From assembly GCF_000429565.1 (NCBI RefSeq), contig NZ_AUCC01000019.1:1-46380 (forward strand): DNA of 46,380 nt. The letters are read 5' to 3'. The notes beneath the pieces are model-generated. The model did no database searches, had not been told where the DNA came from, and worked only from the letters and a program-made list of their open reading frames with translations. The position numbers and the translations under genes were made by a program. The first letter of the stretch is position 1. Each line of letters begins with the position of its first letter. This DNA comes from Arsenophonus nasoniae DSM 15247. Its GTDB lineage: Bacteria > Pseudomonadota > Gammaproteobacteria > Enterobacterales > Enterobacteriaceae. Positions 37,963 to 46,380 of this stretch are shown one piece after another.

Positions 37963-38433
37963 TTACAGTTCGTTGACCAATTTATCAACGATGTCGCTAT
38001 TAGCAGCTACATCAACGGAACGCTCAATTATTTTTTCTGCACCTGAAATTGCTAACATAGCAACTTGTTTACGCAATTCTTCACGAGCACGCTTACGCTC
38101 AGCATCAATTTCAATTTGCGCCTGAGTAACGATCTTGTTACGTTCAATTTCAGCCTCTGCTTTAGCCTCTTCAATCATTTGAACACGTTGCTTATTGGCT
38201 TGTTCAATAATGATTTGTGCTTCTGCTTTTGCTTTTCTCAGTCGTTCGGTCGCATCAGCTTTTGCCAAGTCCAAGTTTTTTTTAGCTCGCTCTGCAGAAG
38301 ATAAACCATCAGCAATTTCTTTTTGACGTTTTTCAATCGCCGCCATAATTGGTGGCCATACATACTTCATACAAAACAAAACAAACAGGACAAATGCAAT
38401 AGCCTGGCCGAGGATTGTCGCATTAAGATTCAT
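37963..38433 (-). CDS. atpF: ATP synthase b subunit
   Basis: 156 residues, equal to E. coli. One membrane helix ([28 protein letters not shown]) then a long charged right-handed coiled coil (about 30-130). Forms the peripheral stalk as a dimer. Located between atpE and atpH. Confidence 0.97.
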   Translation of the reverse strand: MNLNATILGQAIAFVLFVLFCMKYVWPPIMAAIEKRQKEIADGLSSAERAKKNLDLAKADATERLRKAKAEAQIIIEQANKQRVQMIEEAKAEAEIERNKIVTQAQIEIDAERKRAREELRKQVAMLAISGAEKIIERSVDVAANSDIVDKLVNEL

Positions 38434-38488
38434 CGCACAATACCTCTTTAAAAATTAACATATTAATGTTCCCATTTAGCTTGCATTA

Positions 38489-38746
<258 letters not shown>

Positions 38747-38781
38747 TCAGTTAAATAAAAAAATTTATTAGTAAGTTGAAA

Positions 38782-39627
<846 letters not shown>

Positions 39628-39641
39628 TTAAAAAATGCTCA

Positions 39642-40016
39642 CTATCTAATTACAGCTGGTGTAATGATGTGAATAGTCAACATAGCTAAATAGGTCAAAC
39701 CTAATGGCAAAAATGCTGCTTTAAATATACCCAAAGCAATTACCAATACAGTTATTGTTATAATAACTTTGACTCCCTCACCAATGGTAAAAAACCATGC
39801 AATGTGAATAGGAACATCTTTTTTCACTGCCTTTTGATAACGTATTAACAGCATAAATAAAGCATTAGATAACCAACATGCGAACCCGCCCGCAAAAGCA
39901 GATAAGCCCCATTCTACACTATTCATGTAGAAAGCTATACTCAGGATTACAAGCGCCATTAACTGAAATAACAACAGTTTTAAAGCAATTTTACCGTTGT
40001 AGAAGGATACAGACAT
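39642..40016 (-). CDS. atpI: ATP synthase accessory protein AtpI
   Basis: 124 residues, four membrane helices: KLLLFQLMALVILSIAFY, WGLSAFAGGFACWLSNALFML, FFTIGEGVKVIITITVLVIALGIF and FLPLGLTYLAMLTIHIITPAV. First gene of the atp operon. It helps c-ring assembly and is dispensable in E. coli, yet is intact here. A sigma70-type promoter lies just upstream. Confidence 0.93.
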   Translation of the reverse strand: MSVSFYNGKIALKLLLFQLMALVILSIAFYMNSVEWGLSAFAGGFACWLSNALFMLLIRYQKAVKKDVPIHIAWFFTIGEGVKVIITITVLVIALGIFKAAFLPLGLTYLAMLTIHIITPAVIR

Positions 40017-40067
40017 GACTCTTAATATTTTCTCCCAGTATTTTGCATCTTAAATTGCAGAGTGCGT

Positions 40068-40096
40068 ATAAAACTGCCTTTGCTCAAGAGTGTCAA
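40068..40096 (-). promoter_or_regulatory. Candidate atp operon promoter
   Basis: On the minus strand a perfect -35 box TTGACA (40096-40091), 17-bp spacer, and a -10-like TTTTAT (40073-40068), about 50 bp before the atpI start. The -35 is consensus; the -10 matches 4 of 6. Confidence 0.5.
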
Positions 40097-40579
40097 GAGA
40101 CAAAAACCTGCAAATTATACGACCCAAAAAAATGAATTCAATCTATAAGTAGCGAAAACGTGAACAAATATTTAAATTTTTCGATGCAACACGAAAATAA
40201 ACAAATTTAAGTCAATTTAATTACCATTATTTAATTATATTAATTTTTAAAATATGATCTTTATCACATTTTAATGTGGTAAATTATTTACTTAAAAAGA
40301 AATAGAGTAAAAAAATCGAAAAATCAAAGATAAAAAATTAACTCTGAAATACTAATTATTTTTTATTGAAAATAAATAGGAAAAATACATTTAGATATTT
40401 TTATGTAACTAATTAATAATAAGTAGAATACAATATAATTATTATCCTTTTTGGTTATCATAATGTAATAAAAAAGTTAATATTATTTCTTTTTAAAATT
40501 TTAATGCAAAAAATAACAGTAACATTTTAAAATTTATTTTTTTGACTAAAAATGTCACTTTTTTTGATCAAAAACAATA
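40097..40579. other. Expanded AT-rich rsmG-atpI spacer
   Basis: About 480 bp upstream of the atp promoter up to the rsmG stop, nearly all A/T. In E. coli this gap is longer than within operons too, but holds no gene; nothing coding is seen here either. It contains a near-perfect 24-bp palindrome at 40260-40283. Confidence 0.45.
40260..40283. promoter_or_regulatory. 24-bp near-palindrome upstream of atpI
   Basis: Two arms of the form TTTAyCACATT face each other around a central TT; only two arm positions break the symmetry. It lies about 245 bp before the atpI start, in the spacer. It could be an operator or an rsmG transcript hairpin (no T tract). The regulator is unknown. Confidence 0.35.
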
Positions 40580-41206
40580 TTAATTGAACCCTAAAATCAC
40601 TAAATGTCGCTGTTCATTGAGGCCAGGTACATCCAACGAAATAATTTTATTTAGCTTAAATTTAGAAGGAAAAGTTGATATTTCACTTGCGGAAAGTGTA
40701 CCTTTAAGCGCATAGAATTGTCCTCCATTTTGCTTCGGAAGATGCTGACACCATGAAAGCATATCCTGTATTGAAGCAAATGCCCGGCTTACTATGCCAT
40801 CAAATTTTTCTACCGGTTGGTACTGTTCAACTCGTTTTTGGATAGGCTCTATGTTTTTAAGCATCAATTCATGTTGTATCTGTCGCAAAAATCTGACCCG
40901 TTTTCCTAAACTATCTAACAGTGTGAAATGAGCATTAGGGCGAACAATAGCAAGTGGTATACCCGGTAATCCTGGACCTGTTCCGACATCAATAAATCGT
41001 TTACCAACAAGGTATTTATCAACAATTATGCTGTCCAAAATATGACGAATAATCATTTGTTCAGGAGATCTAATTGAAGTTAAATTATATGCTTTATTCC
41101 ATTTATTTAATAATTCAATATAGGCAATGAGCTGTTGTATTTGCTGATCGGTCAAAATAATATCTGTTTTATCTAATAAAGTTTTAAAATAGGTTACTAA
41201 CCTCAT
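40580..41206 (-). CDS. rsmG: 16S rRNA m7G527 methyltransferase RsmG
   Basis: 208 residues from ATG 41206; the GGAG eight bases upstream selects it over an in-frame GTG at 41215. SAM-binding motif [20 protein letters not shown], then [17 protein letters not shown] and VSRAFAS. E. coli has 207 residues. It begins one base after the mnmG stop, so the two are translationally coupled as in the classic gidA-gidB pair. Confidence 0.96.
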   Translation of the reverse strand: MRLVTYFKTLLDKTDIILTDQQIQQLIAYIELLNKWNKAYNLTSIRSPEQMIIRHILDSIIVDKYLVGKRFIDVGTGPGLPGIPLAIVRPNAHFTLLDSLGKRVRFLRQIQHELMLKNIEPIQKRVEQYQPVEKFDGIVSRAFASIQDMLSWCQHLPKQNGGQFYALKGTLSASEISTFPSKFKLNKIISLDVPGLNEQRHLVILGFN

Positions 41207-41207
41207 T

Positions 41208-43097
41208 TTAAGCACTCCGACGTAATAAACCTTGTTTTTTTAACCATACTAATAATATGGATATTGCAGCTGGTGTAATACCTGATATACGCGATGCTTG
41301 ACCAATAGAACTAGGTTTATGATCATTGAGCTTGGCAATGACTTCATTAGAAAGGCCAGTAATTTGCTTGTAATCTAAATTAGTCGGTAATGTTGTATTT
41401 TCATTACGGAGTTGTCTTTCTATTTCTTCTTGTTGACGAATAATATAACCTTCATACTTTACTTGAATTTCAACTTGATTTGTAACTTGAGGATCATCAA
41501 TTGCAGGTGAAAAATATTTTAAAGAAGTAAGTAATTTGTAACTCATTTCAGGACGTCGTAGTAAATCCTCGCCATTTGATTCTTTTGAAAGCGGAACAGC
41601 TAACACTTGATTAAGATCATTAATTTTATCTGAATTAGGATGTAACCAAAGATTACGCAAGCGTTGACGTTCTTGTTCTATTAATTCAACTTTACGACAA
41701 AATTTTTGCCAACGATTTTCATCAATTAGACCAAGCTCATAGCCTTTTTCAGTTAAACGAAGATCAGCGTTGTCTTCACGTAGCATGAGACGATATTCTG
41801 CTCGTGAAGTAAACATTCGATACGGTTCTTTAGTTCCTAATGTACAAAGATCATCAACTAAAACACCAATGTAAGCTTGATCACGACGAGGAAACCATCC
41901 CTCTTGTTCAAAAGCGTAACGAGCTGCATTAAGTCCAGCTAATAATCCTTGTGCTCCAGCTTCTTCATAACCAGTGGTGCCATTGATCTGGCCAGCAAAA
42001 AATAATCCTTTGATAAATTTACTTTCTAAAGTTGGTTTTAAATCCCGAGGATCAAAAAAATCATATTCAATAGCGTATCCTGGTCGAATAATACGAGCAT
42101 TTTCTAGACCTTTCATCGAATGTATAATTTGCATTTGTACATCAAAAGGCAAACTAGTAGAAATTCCATTAGGGTAAATTTCATTACTTGTTAGTCCTTC
42201 TGGCTCAAGGAAGATTTGATGTGCTGAACGATCCGCAAACCGCATAACTTTATCTTCAATAGAAGGACAGTAGCGAGGACCTATTCCTTCAATGATACCT
42301 GCATACATAGGACTGCGATCTAAGTTATCACGAATCACCTGGTGAGTTTTTTCATTGGTATAGGTGATGTAGCAAGGTAATTGTTTTGGATGTTGTTCCG
42401 CAGATCCAATAAAAGAGAAAATGGGCGTAGGATCATCACCAAATTGCGGTACTAATTGGGAAAAATCGATAGTTCTTGCATCTATTCTAGGTGGTGTACC
42501 TGTTTTAAGTCGATCTACCCGTAGAGGTAGTTCTCTTAACCTATGCGATAGACCAATAGCAGGAGGATCACCAGCTCTGCCACCACTATAATTTTCTAAT
42601 CCTATATGGATCTTACCGTCAAGGAAGGTACCTACGGTTAGTACAACAGATTTTGTGTGAAATTTTAATCCCATTTTGGTTATTACGCCAATAATTTGAT
42701 CGTTTTCTACGATCAAGTCTTCAACAGCTTGTTGGAAAATCATTAGATTGTTTTGATTTTCCAGCGCTGTCCTGATCGCTTGTTTGTAAAGTACGCGATC
42801 AGTTTGAGCTCTTGTTGCTTGTACTGCTGGCCCTTTGCTTGCATTTAGCGTCCTGAATTGGATCCCTGCTTTATCAGTTGCAATAGCCATAATGCCACCT
42901 AAGGCATCAATTTCTTTAACCAGATGTCCTTTACCTATTCCTCCGATAGCTGGATTGCATGACATTTGACCCAACGTATCAATATTATGGGTTAGAAGTA
43001 AAGTTTGGCGTCCCATACGAGCAGCAGCCATAGCTGCTTCAGTACCAGCGTGGCCCCCACCAATAATAATGACGTCAAATTGTTCTGGGTAAAACAT
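41208..43097 (-). CDS. mnmG: tRNA uridine carboxymethylaminomethyl-modifying enzyme MnmG
   Basis: 629 residues, equal to E. coli. FAD-binding start [23 protein letters not shown]; catalytic Cys region in [12 protein letters not shown] and [11 protein letters not shown]-terminal helical MnmE-binding part with [20 protein letters not shown]. It partners MnmE (16018-17388). Transcribed away from oriC, so its expression helps opening of the origin in E. coli. Intact. Confidence 0.98.
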   Translation of the reverse strand: MFYPEQFDVIIIGGGHAGTEAAMAAARMGRQTLLLTHNIDTLGQMSCNPAIGGIGKGHLVKEIDALGGIMAIATDKAGIQFRTLNASKGPAVQATRAQTDRVLYKQAIRTALENQNNLMIFQQAVEDLIVENDQIIGVITKMGLKFHTKSVVLTVGTFLDGKIHIGLENYSGGRAGDPPAIGLSHRLRELPLRVDRLKTGTPPRIDARTIDFSQLVPQFGDDPTPIFSFIGSAEQHPKQLPCYITYTNEKTHQVIRDNLDRSPMYAGIIEGIGPRYCPSIEDKVMRFADRSAHQIFLEPEGLTSNEIYPNGISTSLPFDVQMQIIHSMKGLENARIIRPGYAIEYDFFDPRDLKPTLESKFIKGLFFAGQINGTTGYEEAGAQGLLAGLNAARYAFEQEGWFPRRDQAYIGVLVDDLCTLGTKEPYRMFTSRAEYRLMLREDNADLRLTEKGYELGLIDENRWQKFCRKVELIEQERQRLRNLWLHPNSDKINDLNQVLAVPLSKESNGEDLLRRPEMSYKLLTSLKYFSPAIDDPQVTNQVEIQVKYEGYIIRQQEEIERQLRNENTTLPTNLDYKQITGLSNEVIAKLNDHKPSSIGQASRISGITPAAISILLVWLKKQGLLRRSA

Positions 43098-43169
43098 GTA
43101 TGAACCTTAGTGTTAAATATGACTTTGGGAATGAATTTTACTCGAGTTTTGCAAAGAGGCAAGTTATAT

Positions 43170-43446
43170 GATCCTTGTTTAATATAAATAAGATCTTTTT
43201 ATTTAAAGATCTCTTTATTAGATCTTTTATTAGGATCGCGATCTTCTGTGGATAAACGTAAATACCCTAAGAAGATCATTATGTTGTTTATGATCTTTAG
43301 CTGTGAATGATAAGTGATCCTACTCCGTATAAGCTGGGATTAATATAGCTAGTTATACACAACGATTGCTAGCATTTAAGCTTATGCTATGGATAACTAC
43401 CGGTTATTCCCTGCTTTTAAGCAAAGTTATCCACATTTATTTGTGA
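43170..43446. other. oriC: Chromosomal replication origin oriC
   Basis: Between mnmG and mioC, as in E. coli. The unwinding element has three adjacent AT-rich 13-mers: GATCTTTTTATTT (43192-43204), GATCTCTTTATTA (43208-43220) and GATCTTTTATTAG (43221-43233). DnaA boxes follow in the E. coli order: R1 TGTGGATAA (43247-43255), R2 TTATACACA (43353-43361), an R3-like TATGGATAA (43388-43396) and R4 TTATCCACA (43427-43435). Nine GATC sites for Dam/SeqA lie at 43170-43319, against 11 in E. coli as I recall. The blocks CCGTATAAGCTGGGAT and GGATAACTACCGGTT are kept nearly unchanged. An IHF-like sequence lies near 43274. Confidence 0.95.
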
Positions 43447-43448
43447 TT

Positions 43449-43904
43449 TTATTTATTCAAAACGGTAATATTATCTTTCCACTTTTCGATCCAAATTTCT
43501 GCGGGTTCTTCTGGCACGTCATATTCTTGAATATCAATCTCTAATAGTTCACCTACACGTTTTGCATGATGATCCTTTAGTAGTTGATCTAAAGTATGGA
43601 TTGCCCCACAAAAAGTATCATATTCCCTGCTACCTATCCCAATCGCACCATAATTAATCTGGCTAAGATCAGGTTTTTCTTCGCTGATCTCTTTTGCTAA
43701 AGGTTGTATATTTTCAGGTAGTTCGCCTGCTCCATGGGTAGAGCATACAATTAACCAAATACCTTTTGTTGGTAGATCTTTTAAGGATGGACCATATGTA
43801 ACTTCAGTGTCGAAACCAGTTTTTTCCAATATTTCAGCAATATGCTCGGCCACATATTCAGCGCTGCCCATAGTGCTACCTGTTATCAATGTTACTTTTG
43901 TCAT
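43449..43904 (-). CDS. mioC: MioC flavodoxin-like protein
   Basis: 151 residues from ATG 43904; the GAGG just upstream selects this start over an ATG at 43916 that overlaps the ribosome binding site. Flavodoxin fold: FMN phosphate loop VTLITGSTMGSAEYVAEHIA, then CSTHGAGELPENI and AIGIGSREYDTFCGAIHTLD. It is a small FMN protein, linked to biotin synthase electron supply in E. coli. It is transcribed towards oriC, with a DnaA box in front, so its transcription may affect initiation. Confidence 0.95.
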   Translation of the reverse strand: MTKVTLITGSTMGSAEYVAEHIAEILEKTGFDTEVTYGPSLKDLPTKGIWLIVCSTHGAGELPENIQPLAKEISEEKPDLSQINYGAIGIGSREYDTFCGAIHTLDQLLKDHHAKRVGELLEIDIQEYDVPEEPAEIWIEKWKDNITVLNK

Positions 43905-43964
43905 TATAAACCTCATTATTTAAAACTATGGCTATTGTATGTTGTGAATGAGTTGGGATCTACC

Positions 43965-43973
43965 TGTGGATAA
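43965..43973 (+). promoter_or_regulatory. DnaA box upstream of mioC
   Basis: Perfect TGTGGATAA between mioC and asnC, about 60 bp before the mioC start. Matches DnaA repression of the mioC promoter known in E. coli. Confidence 0.7.
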
Positions 43974-43990
43974 TATGGTTATTATATTTT

Positions 43991-44452
43991 TTATGGATTA
44001 ATAGTACGCATTATTGGATTTTGTAAAGAGATCAAGGTTTCCGTAGATTGGATCTCATCTATTGTTTGTATCTTGTTGATAAGTACGTCTTGCAACGCAT
44101 CAATGGATCGACACATTACCTTGATAAATATACTATATTGTCCAGTTGTGTAGTAGACTTCAACCACTTCGTCTAATTCATCAAGTTTTTTCAGGGCAGT
44201 ATGATAGTCTTTTGCGCTTTTTAAAATAATGCCAATAAAGCAACAGACGTCAAAACCTAGTCGCTTCACACTAATATCTACACGTGTTCCTAATATAATC
44301 CCAGCTTGTTTCATTTTTTCAACTCGGACATGTATCGTACCTGGACTTACGGCAAATTTTTTAGCCATTTCAGCGTATGGGATCCTTGCATTTCTCATTA
44401 GTTCATTAAGTATGTCACGATCCAGATTATCGATCTGATAATTTTCAACCAT
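43991..44452 (-). CDS. asnC: AsnC (Lrp/AsnC family regulator)
   Basis: 153 residues (E. coli 152). N-terminal helix-turn-helix NLDRDILNELMRNARIPYAEMAKKFAVSPGTIHVRVEKMKQAG, then an asparagine-sensing RAM domain with GFDVCCFIGIILKSAKDYH and YTTGQYSIFIKVMC. It activates asnA, which lies divergently 162 bp away, and in E. coli also affects mnmG transcription. Confidence 0.95.
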   Translation of the reverse strand: MVENYQIDNLDRDILNELMRNARIPYAEMAKKFAVSPGTIHVRVEKMKQAGIILGTRVDISVKRLGFDVCCFIGIILKSAKDYHTALKKLDELDEVVEVYYTTGQYSIFIKVMCRSIDALQDVLINKIQTIDEIQSTETLISLQNPIMRTINP

Positions 44453-44614
44453 TTTAAAACACCATTTTTAGCGATTATCTATTTTAAAGGGATATATTTT
44501 GAATATTATAAATCATAATGACTTTTTTTTATTAAGTATATTGAATTTATGGCCTGATCTGTTGCTTAATCTGTATAACAAAGCAAACAATGCTACAGAT
44601 TATGGGGTAAGAAA

Positions 44615-45607
44615 ATGGAAAAGTCATTCATCGAAAAACAACAACAAATTAGTTTTGTTAAATCATATTTTTCACGTTTATTAGAAAAAAAGTTAGCTTT
44701 AATTGAAGTTCAAGCGCCTATATTAAGTCGTCTCGGTGATGGAATTCAGGATAACCTTTCCGGTCATGAAAAAGCAGTACAAGTCAAAGTAAAATCGATG
44801 CCAGATTCTGTTTTTGAAGTTGTACACTCATTGGCTAAATGGAAACGTAAAACGTTAGGTCGTTTTGATTTTAAACCTGGACAAGGCCTTTATACCCATA
44901 TGAAAGCATTGCGCCCTGATGAAGATCGTCTCACACCTATTCATTCTGTATTTGTAGATCAGTGGGATTGGGAAAAAGTGATGCTTAAGGATGAGCGCTC
45001 TCTTGATTATTTAAAGCAGGCAGTAATTAAAATTTATCAAGCCATAAAGGAAACAGAAAAAGCCGTAAACACAGAGTTTGGTTTAGAGCCATTCTTACCT
45101 GAGCAAATTCATTTTATTCATAGTGAAGAACTATTACAACGCTATCCTGATCTTGATGCTAAAGGAAGAGAACGTGAAATAGCTAAAGAATTAGGTGCAG
45201 TTTTTCTTATTGGTATTGGTGGAAAACTATCACATGGCCTTGCTCACGATGTACGTGCTCCTGATTATGACGATTGGACAACACCTAACGGTGAAGGTTA
45301 TGCCGGTTTAAATGGTGATATTATTGTATGGAACCCTATATTACAGGATGCATTTGAAATTTCTTCGATGGGGATCCGTGTCGATACAGAAGCGCTTACA
45401 CGCCAATTAGCAATCACAGATGATGAAGATAGAATGTCTCTTGAGTGGCATCAAGCATTGATAAAAGATCAAATGCCACAGACAATCGGTGGGGGTATTG
45501 GACAATCTCGTTTAGTAATGTTATTACTTCAGAAAAAGCATATTGGCCAAGTTCAATGTAGTGTATGGTCGCCAGAAAGTCATGCAGTTATTGCGGATAT
45601 GCTGTAA
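44615..45607 (+). CDS. asnA: Ammonia-dependent asparagine synthetase AsnA
   Basis: 330 residues, equal to E. coli. Class II tRNA-synthetase-like fold: [64 protein letters not shown] and a closing [24 protein letters not shown]. It makes asparagine from aspartate, ammonia and ATP. Divergent from its activator asnC. It ends directly before convergent viaA (no gap). Confidence 0.97.
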   Translation: MEKSFIEKQQQISFVKSYFSRLLEKKLALIEVQAPILSRLGDGIQDNLSGHEKAVQVKVKSMPDSVFEVVHSLAKWKRKTLGRFDFKPGQGLYTHMKALRPDEDRLTPIHSVFVDQWDWEKVMLKDERSLDYLKQAVIKIYQAIKETEKAVNTEFGLEPFLPEQIHFIHSEELLQRYPDLDAKGREREIAKELGAVFLIGIGGKLSHGLAHDVRAPDYDDWTTPNGEGYAGLNGDIIVWNPILQDAFEISSMGIRVDTEALTRQLAITDDEDRMSLEWHQALIKDQMPQTIGGGIGQSRLVMLLLQKKHIGQVQCSVWSPESHAVIADML

Positions 45608-46156
45608 TTATTTACAATAGCGTATGAATCGACTTTTTAGCCCGGTATCAAAATGCCAGATATAATCGAAAATATTTAGGATACCGGGTTTTCCATATTT
45701 AGATAATGTAACAGCATGAAAGCGTTGTTGTTTAGTTTGGTGAATTTTTATTCTTTTTATTAAATTATCAGGTAGCCGTTGAGCAATAAAATCTGAAATT
45801 ACAACCACATCTGAATCTTTCCACTGCTGTTGTTGCATTTTTTCTAAACATTTATTTAAACAGGCCGCCAAATCTGTTCCTCCACTAAATGTTTGATTAA
45901 GAAATTGCATTAATTGCTCTAATCCATCAATGTTTAGCAAATCGTAATGAATAACTTCCTTTGAAAATAGAATAATGTGACACTGACGGTTGTCACTCAT
46001 GGCTATTTTCATTAAAGCGAGACAGAAAGCTTTAGCACAACGCTCATTAAATTTTCCCATTGAACCTGACGTGTCAATGCATACAATGAATGGCCCTTTT
46101 AGTTGTTGTTGTTCTTGATGGTTAGGAAATTGAATCGCTTTTAAAGTGAGTAGCAA
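45608..46156 (-). pseudogene. viaA: ViaA, C-terminal VWA domain fragment
   Basis: About 170-182 residues matching the last third of ViaA (E. coli 483 residues). The VWA domain starts [34 protein letters not shown], where DTSGS is the metal site, and includes [15 protein letters not shown] and [16 protein letters not shown]; it ends [14 protein letters not shown]. The N-terminal 300 residues are absent: the frame runs into the IS-like repeat at 46114 and only TTG 46156 gives a start. ViaA works with the AAA+ protein RavA as a chaperone linked to Fe-S/respiratory proteins. The gene is interrupted; ravA would lie beyond the window. Exact element/gene boundary is uncertain because residues KAIQFPNHQ also look ViaA-like. 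Confidence 0.8.
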
Positions 46157-46380
46157 AAGCCATCCCTTATTGCAAAAAGGAGATGGGGATCGATTTATTG
46201 TGTTTAGTGCCAGTTAACATTTCCTCAGAGAGTGTAATTTCTAACCTGATTTCCTTATTTTAGACACATTGATCCTGCGTTTAGCTGCGTAACCATCGCT
46301 TTTTCTCCAGGTTATGCAGTCTTTCTGACAACAATTCCGTTGCTTTTTTACCCATTTGCGCCCCGGTGAAAAGCAGCCTG
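46114..46380 (-). repeat. Inverted repeat copy B: IS91-like 3' end
   Basis: Reverse complement of 56-322 over its whole length, ending at CAAG (46117-46114 on the minus strand) next to AAC, so the site reads CAAGAAC, containing both IS91-type target words. The repeat reaches the last base of the window. Confidence 0.75.
46281..46380 (-). pseudogene. IS91-like transposase C-terminal fragment (right copy)
   Basis: Last 33 codons of the same frame as at 3-155, reading RLLFTGAQMGKKATELL and ending KKRWLRS before TAA. The rest lies beyond the window, so the copy may be complete there. Confidence 0.55.

Overview
This window looks like the origin region of an AT-rich gammaproteobacterial chromosome of the order Enterobacterales. 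Close protein matches in my memory are to E. coli and Proteus/Providencia-type sequences. Low GC, long non-coding stretches, insertion-sequence ends and several freshly broken genes suggest a host-restricted, probably insect-associated symbiont of the Arsenophonus type. That lineage call is inference, not a database result.

Layout. (1) Both ends carry the 3' end of the same IS91-like element in inverted orientation (56-322 and 46114-46380). It cuts into a TonB-dependent receptor gene on the left and viaA on the right; the window may be a contig that stops in a repeat. (2) 323-15758 is a decaying accessory zone: a 5'-truncated outer-membrane receptor with an unusual helical insert, a TonB-like protein, a GNAT acetyltransferase, a CodB-like permease with an internal stop, its PAS/LuxR-type regulator split at a run of seven A, a Ner-like DNA-binding protein with a structured RNA upstream, uacF with an internal stop, an intact uacT, a broken lipoprotein gene, yqhA, a possible type III effector kinase and a small membrane protein. 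(3) 16018-19869 is the mnmE-yidC-yidD-rnpA-rpmH block (minus strand), divergent from dnaA-dnaN-recF-gyrB (20556-26587, plus). (4) 26659-43097 is all minus strand: asd, digH, glmS, glmU, the nine-gene atp operon, rsmG and mnmG. (5) 43170-43446 is a complete E. coli-like oriC, followed by mioC, asnC, asnA and the viaA fragment.

How it fits together. The core half is intact and collinear with free-living relatives: replication start (oriC, dnaA, dnaN, gyrB, recF), tRNA modification (mnmE with mnmG), membrane protein insertion (yidC/yidD), RNase P protein, ATP synthase, and wall precursor supply (glmS, glmU, asd) with one wall-glycan hydrolase (digH). The accessory half shows ongoing loss of nucleobase functions: cytosine-type permease, its regulator and the urate-linked flavoprotein each carry one simple lesion, while the urate/xanthine permease is still open.

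The best candidates for undescribed biology are the structured leader upstream of the Ner-like gene, the frame-split PAS/HTH regulator on a perfect slippery heptamer, the stand-alone effector-like kinase, the helical insert in the receptor barrel, and the paired 17-bp palindromes between uacF and uacT.
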